Positions 58,475 to 64,000 of a stretch of DNA of 64,000 bases are shown here, piece after piece (position 1 is the first letter of the stretch; the number at the start of each line of letters is the position of its first letter). The DNA is taken from assembly GCA_049322755.1 (NCBI GenBank), contig JBMOQX010000067.1, positions 1 through 64,000 on the forward strand, in the 5' to 3' direction. Below the pieces are notes generated by a model that did not search any database, was not told where the DNA came from, and was given only the letters and a program-made list of their open reading frames with translations. This stretch comes from DATIUV01 sp049322755. GTDB taxonomy: Bacteria > Pseudomonadota > Gammaproteobacteria > Burkholderiales > UBA6910. The translations under genes and the position numbers were made by a program.

Positions 58475-59986
58475 GCCGCATGCTGCTGCTGCGCGACCTC
58501 AGCCTGCGCTACAAGATCCCGCTGCGGGGCACGGCGGTGATCCTCATCACGGCGCTCGCGGTGACCGCGTCGCTGGTGTACCGGGAGTCCCTTGACCTCA
58601 AGCAGGACCTGAAATCGAGCTCGGAGAGCATGGCACGCGTGCTGGCGCACACCATCACCCCGGCGGTGATCCATGACGACGTCTGGCGCGCCTTCGAGAT
58701 CGTGCGCACGCCGTTCCAGGCACTCTCCGACAAGGACTTCACCCGCGCCGAACGCATCCTGGTGCTGGACGAGCGCGGGCGGGTGTTCGTCTCCACCCAT
58801 CCCGAGCAGTTTCCGATCCTGTCGGAGCCCGCACGCAGCGATGCCGGACTGGCGCCCATCGCGCCCGCGCTGGCGTCGCTCTCGGGGCGAGACCCGGTCA
58901 CGGTGGAGGAGGCCGGCTCCGGGCAGATCTTCGTGCTGGCGCCTCTGGTGGCGGACGGCGTGCGGATCGGCACCCTCGTGCTGGCGTACTCCCGCTCGGT
59001 GTTCGCCGAGCGGTTCGCCGCCATCGCGAGGGACGCGGTCGTGGTCACTTTGCTGGTGGTGGCGGTGCTGCTGCCGGTGTCATGGTTCTGGGCCCACCGC
59101 ATGGCGATTCCGTTGGTCCGCCTGGCCGACGGCATGAAGCGCGTCGGGCAGCGCATTCCCGAAGATGGCGAGCTGCCGGTCTACGAGTCGCGCGACGAGA
59201 TCGGCGAGGCGGGCGCCGCATTCAAGCGGATGGTGGCCGAGCTGCGCAAGAAGGAGGCAATGGAGAAGCAGGTGATGGTGTCGGAACGGCTCGCCGCGCT
59301 GGGCCGGCTCTCTGCCGGCATCGCCCACGAGATCAACAATCCGCTGGGCGGCATGCTGAACGCCATCAGCACCTACCGCCGCCACGGCGGCGAGACGGCG
59401 GCTCCCCAGGGCCGCGAGGGGCTGCCGTGCATCGCATGTGGCCTGCCGGAGCACGCCAACCTCAGCCGGCGCACGCTCTCCCTGCTGGAGCGCGGCCTGA
59501 CGCAGATCAAGGAGACGGTGGGCGCGCTGTTGGTGGAGGCGAAGGTAGAGAGCCACGCGCTGGCGCCGGAGGATGTCGAGGACATCCACACGCTGGTGCT
59601 GCCCGACGTACAGCGGAAGGGGGCGCGGCTGGTCTGGGCGAACCGGCTCGTGCGGCCGCTGCCGCTGCCGTCGACGCTGGTGCGGCAGATCCTGCTCAAT
59701 TTGCTGCTCAACGCGACCAACGCGATCGGCGAGGGCGGGCGCATCGACTGCCAGGTCCGGCTTGTGGGCGAGCGCGTGGAGATGCGCGTGGCCAACGACG
59801 GCGCGCACATCCCCGAGAGCCAGCTGCAGTATCTGTTCGAGCCGTTCTTCGCGCTCAATGAGTCCGGCCACGGCCTCGGCCTGTGGGTGACTTACCAGAT
59901 CGTGCAGCAGTTGGGCGGCCGCATCGCGGTCCACAGCCGGCCCGGCGAAACCTGCTTCACCGTGGAGCTTCCCCTGGATCAGGAAC

Positions 59987-61339
<1,353 letters not shown>

Positions 61340-61354
61340 GGCCGCGGCCGGCGT

Positions 61355-61368
61355 TTGATCTGGGTCAA
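61355..61368 (+). promoter_or_regulatory. FNR/Anr-like box before the moaA remnant
   Basis: TTGAT-CTGG-GTCAA is the same half-site pair (TTGAT-N4-GTCAA) as in the arrA promoter. It lies 36 bp before the ATG of the moaA remnant, which suggests anaerobic regulation of the former molybdenum-cofactor gene. Confidence 0.5.
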
Positions 61369-61403
61369 CGCGCCGCGCGCCGCCGGCGCGGACACTGCCG
61401 GGC

Positions 61404-61876
61404 ATGAACCCAGCGAAGGGCGAGCACGGGCAGGGCCGCGGCGGAGGGTTGCGCGACGCCCACGGCCGCCGTGTCGATTACCTGCGGGTGTTGGTCACCG
61501 ACCGCTGCGACCTGCGCTGTTCGTATTGCCTGCCCAAGGGCTTTTGCGGCTACGAGGCGCTGGCGCGCTGGCTGACGTTGGCCGAGATCGAGCGGATGAT
61601 GGCCACGTTCGCCCGCCTTGGCGTCGAAAGGGTGCGGCTGACGGCGGCGAGCCGCTGCTGCGCCGCGGGCTGACGGACCTGGCCCGCGCCATCTTGACGG
61701 CCGCCAAGGCCGAGGGCTTCGCGCCGATCAAGATCAACAGGGTGGTGATGGCCGGCGTCAACGATGCCGACCTGGAGGCGGCCATCGTCGCCGTGGCGGC
61801 GCGCAAGCCGGAGCGGCACCTGTTCCGCGAGGCGCCGGAGCGACTGGCACGGGTGATGGCCCAGACTGGCGGCTGA
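61404..61876 (+). pseudogene. moaA: moaA remnant (GTP 3',8-cyclase)
   Basis: The first 80 residues are MoaA (VDYLRVLVTDRCDLRCSYCL, radical SAM CxxxCxxC). At the GGEP motif one G is missing, so VERVRLT continues out of frame and stops at TGA 61671-61673. The other frame resumes GGEPLLRRGLTDLARAIL and then jumps to GFAPIKINRVVMAGVND, skipping about 50 residues, and the C-terminal part is very short (REAPERLARVMAQTGG). The second iron-sulfur site is lost. MoaA function for the molybdoenzymes here must come from another copy. Confidence 0.8.
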
Positions 61877-61892
61877 GTGCGCGGGGCGGGGC

Positions 61893-62318
61893 TCAGCCCG
61901 CGCCGAGGATTTCGCGTTCGATCCGGCCCTTGATCTCGTCTCGGGCCTTGCGGAATGCAGCGAGGCGTTCCTCGTCGGTGCCCTTGACGCCGGCGGGATC
62001 GTCGATGGACCAGTGCAGGCGCTTCGCGGCGTTGGCGAATACCGGGCAGGATTCGTTGGCGCTGTCGCACACGGTCACCACCAGGTCGAAGCGCTCGGGC
62101 AGGTAGCGGTCCAGCGTCTTCGAGGTCTGGCCGGTGATGTCGATGCCCAGCTCCTGCATCGCCGCGATCGCCTCGGGGCGCACGCGGGTCTGCTCGGTGC
62201 CCGCGCTGTGGGATTCCCAGGCGCCGCCGCCGAGGGCGCGCAGCAGGCCTTCGGCCATCTGCGAGCGGGCGCTGTTGTGGGTGCAGAGGAAGAGGACGCG
62301 ATGGGTCGGCTGGGTCAT
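61893..62318 (-). CDS. arsC: Arsenate reductase, low-molecular-weight phosphatase type
   Basis: A 141-residue cytoplasmic arsenate reductase of the thioredoxin-coupled family. The P-loop is LCTHNSARS with nucleophile C12 and R18; the resolving pair is C84 and C91 in VTVCDSANESCPVF; the general acid is in SIDDPAGVKGTDEE. It reduces As(V) in the cytoplasm so that As(III) can be exported by the ACR3 protein encoded 0.8 kb away. It diverges from the sigma-factor gene with a 77-bp gap. Start ATG 62318 is clear. Confidence 0.9.
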   Translation of the reverse strand: MTQPTHRVLFLCTHNSARSQMAEGLLRALGGGAWESHSAGTEQTRVRPEAIAAMQELGIDITGQTSKTLDRYLPERFDLVVTVCDSANESCPVFANAAKRLHWSIDDPAGVKGTDEERLAAFRKARDEIKGRIEREILGAG

Positions 62319-62395
62319 GGTGCTCCGGGTCGGGGACGAAAAGCGGTAGGATAACAGCCGATTATGTGATGTTTTGGTTACGGCGAGATGACACC

Positions 62396-62929
62396 ATGAA
62401 ATGCGTCGAAACCGCCTGGAGTGCCCACCGCGCCGAGCTCATGCGCTTCCTGCGCCACAAGCTGGGCGAGGAGGGCCAGGCCGAGGACCTGCTGCAGGAC
62501 GTCTTTCTGCGGGCCACCCAGCACCTCGAGACGTTCTGCTCGGTGGATAACCGGCGCGCGTGGCTGTTTCAGGTCGCGCGCAACGCGGTGATCGATTATT
62601 ACCGCATGCATCGACCCTCCGATCCGCTGCCAGACGATCTCGCCGCCGCGGCGCCGGAGGACGATCCGCTGGCGCCGCTGTGCACCTGCCTGGTGAACCA
62701 GATCGAGGTGCTGCCTCCCGCCGACCGCGAGGCACTCAAGCTCTCGGAACTGGACGGCGTGCCGCAGAAGGACGTGGCGCGGGCCCAGGGACTGAGCGTT
62801 TCCGGCGCCAAGTCCCGGGTGCAGCGCGCCCGTGTCAAACTGCGCGACCTGATCGTGGACGCCTGCCACGTCGAGTTCGACGAGCGCGGGCGGGTGGCGG
62901 GTCACACCCCGCCCGGGCGCCGCTGCTGA
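62396..62929 (+). CDS. Sigma-70 family RNA polymerase sigma factor (SigZ-like)
   Basis: A 177-residue ECF-type sigma factor. Region 2 includes MRFLRHKLGEEGQAEDLLQD and VFLRATQHLETF...RAWLFQVARNAVIDYYR; region 4 has LPPADREALKLSELDGVPQK with the HTH DVARAQGLSVSGAKSRVQR. The C-terminal CHVEFDERGRVAGH resembles SigZ. It has several extra cysteines (CTCL, DACH, RRC at the end), of interest in an arsenic setting. No anti-sigma factor gene is visible. ATG 62396 is preferred to GTG 62366. It is followed by the ACR3 gene after 185 bp. Confidence 0.8.
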   Translation: MKCVETAWSAHRAELMRFLRHKLGEEGQAEDLLQDVFLRATQHLETFCSVDNRRAWLFQVARNAVIDYYRMHRPSDPLPDDLAAAAPEDDPLAPLCTCLVNQIEVLPPADREALKLSELDGVPQKDVARAQGLSVSGAKSRVQRARVKLRDLIVDACHVEFDERGRVAGHTPPGRRC

Positions 62930-63114
62930 CCCTCTCCGTCCTGTTTTAAAACTCTTTTCTGCTTGGGCTTCGCGGCCCAGCGACGTGCGGTCTGCTGTTG
63001 GCGGGGACGTTGATTTTCCCGCCGCTGCGTCTTTTTGCGTCCTGCTTCGTCTTCATGAACAGAGGCGGACCGGTCGCGGTTCGCCGGATCTTTCGCGAAG
63101 ACGAGGCAACCTCC
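62930..63114. other. Intergenic region before the ACR3 gene
   Basis: 185 bp without a gene. It begins with a short AT-rich stretch (CTGTTTTAAAACTCTTTTC) that includes the palindrome GTTTTAAAAC. Beyond the GAGG ribosome site of ACR3, no clear -35/-10 pair was found. Confidence 0.3.
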
Positions 63115-64000
63115 ATGGAAAACACACTGGCGAACTCGGCGCAGGCCCAAGCCCCGCACCAGCGGCCGGCGATGGGCTTTTTCGAGCGCTACCTGACCGT
63201 GTGGGTGTTCCTGTGCATCCTGGCCGGCATCGGCCTCGGCCAGCTGTTCCCGGGCGCATTCCACGCCGCCGCGGCGGTGGAAGTCGCCCGGATCAACCTG
63301 CCGGTGGCGGTGCTGATCTGGCTGATGATCATCCCCATGCTGCTCAAGGTGGACCTGAAGTCGCTGGGCCACATCGGGCGGTTCTGGCGCGGGGTCGGCG
63401 TCACACTGTTCGTCAACTGGGGCGTGAAGCCGTTCTCCATGGCGCTGCTGGCGTGGCTGTTCATCGGCTGGCTGTTCCGGCCCTGGCTGCCCGCCGACCA
63501 GATCGACGCCTACATCGCCGGCCTGATTCTGCTGGCGGCGGCGCCGTGCACGGCGATGGTGTTCGTGTGGAGCAACCTCTCCCGCGGCGAGCCCAACTTC
63601 ACCCTGGGCCAGGTGGCGTTGAACGACACCATCATGGTGTTCGCCTTCGCGCCGGTGGTGGGTTTCCTGCTGGGGCTCTCCGCGATCAAGGTGCCCTGGG
63701 ACACGCTGCTGCTGTCGGTCGCGCTCTACATCGTGGTGCCGCTCGCCATTGCCCAGGCGCTGCGGGCCCGGCTGCTGTCGGCCGATCCGGCCGGCGATCG
63801 CCTTGCGCGCCTGATCGCGACGCTGCAGCCGATCTCGCTGATGGCGCTGCTGGTGACCCTGGTGCTGCTGTTCGGCTTCCAGGGCGGGCAGATCATCGCC
63901 CAGCCGCTCATCATCGCGCTGCTGGCGGTGCCGATCCTGGTGCAGGTGTTCTTCAACTCCGGCCTCGCCTATCTGCTCAACTACGCGGTGAAGTCGCCCC
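63115..64000 (+). CDS. acr3: Arsenite efflux permease ACR3 (3' end outside window)
   Basis: The first ~295 residues of an ACR3-type arsenite pump, a ten-helix membrane protein that exports As(III). The family motif LLAAAPCTAMVFVWSNLSRG with its essential cysteine is complete, as are WLMIIPMLLKVDLKSLGHIG and GVTLFVNWGVKPFSMALLAW. NDTIMVFAFAPVVGFLLG follows. GAGG lies before the ATG. The window ends within the ninth or tenth helix. Together with arsC it forms the detoxification arm beside the arx respiratory cluster. Confidence 0.93.
   Translation, partial: MENTLANSAQAQAPHQRPAMGFFERYLTVWVFLCILAGIGLGQLFPGAFHAAAAVEVARINLPVAVLIWLMIIPMLLKVDLKSLGHIGRFWRGVGVTLFVNWGVKPFSMALLAWLFIGWLFRPWLPADQIDAYIAGLILLAAAPCTAMVFVWSNLSRGEPNFTLGQVALNDTIMVFAFAPVVGFLLGLSAIKVPWDTLLLSVALYIVVPLAIAQALRARLLSADPAGDRLARLIATLQPISLMALLVTLVLLFGFQGGQIIAQPLIIALLAVPILVQVFFNSGLAYLLNYAVKSP

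Overview
This is a GC-rich chromosomal segment (by eye about two-thirds G+C) from a proteobacterium, most likely a betaproteobacterium. The assignment is inferred from DUF4124, a YbiB-like protein, a PA0069-type radical SAM protein, DctPQM TRAP genes, FNR/Anr boxes and Tat-exported molybdoenzymes. No rRNA, tRNA or CRISPR array was seen. The right edge cuts an ACR3 arsenite-efflux gene.

The main content is two arsenic respiratory systems about 45 kb apart. On the left (3.4-8.5 kb, minus strand) is an arr-type arsenate respiratory reductase cluster: arrA (catalytic RGRY motif), arrB, a TorD-family chaperone and a polyferredoxin. It lies behind a class-II FNR/Anr-like promoter. On the right (50.3-61.3 kb) is an arx-type anaerobic arsenite oxidase cluster: arxB2-arxA (GRGWG motif)-arxB-arxC-arxD and a membrane-tailed cytochrome c on the minus strand. 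It is divergent from arxX-arxS-arxR, a periplasmic binding protein, sensor kinase and sigma-54 activator. The divergent intergenic region holds a good sigma-54 promoter and two GTTAC-N6-GTAAC palindromes 34 bp apart. Next to it are arsC, a sigma factor and ACR3, plus a broken moaA that still carries an FNR-like box. The pair suggests a host that could reduce or oxidise arsenic according to redox state.

Between the two clusters are: a formyl-THF cyclo-ligase and a PA0069-type protein; lipoprotein and DUF4124 genes; a fluoride riboswitch with crcB and DUF190; an MFS and a BASS-family transporter; and a large alpha-glucan/trehalose region (15.9-38.7 kb). That region has two minus-strand operons, glgX-treZ-malQ/treY and glgB-glgE-treS/mak-xfp-GT4-tal, plus a divergent glycoside hydrolase. 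After it come an HDAC-like deacetylase, a YbiB-like gene, sodB, an amidase divergent from a TRAP transporter, a HAD hydrolase, and several damaged genes.

Many genes are reduced by internal deletion or frameshift: an integron-type integrase end, an MBL-fold hydrolase, a TreT-like glycosyltransferase, a cysteine synthase-glutaredoxin fusion, a BBE-type flavoprotein, a Qor fragment, a membrane-protein tail and moaA. This is either real decay or an assembly effect and should be checked against reads.
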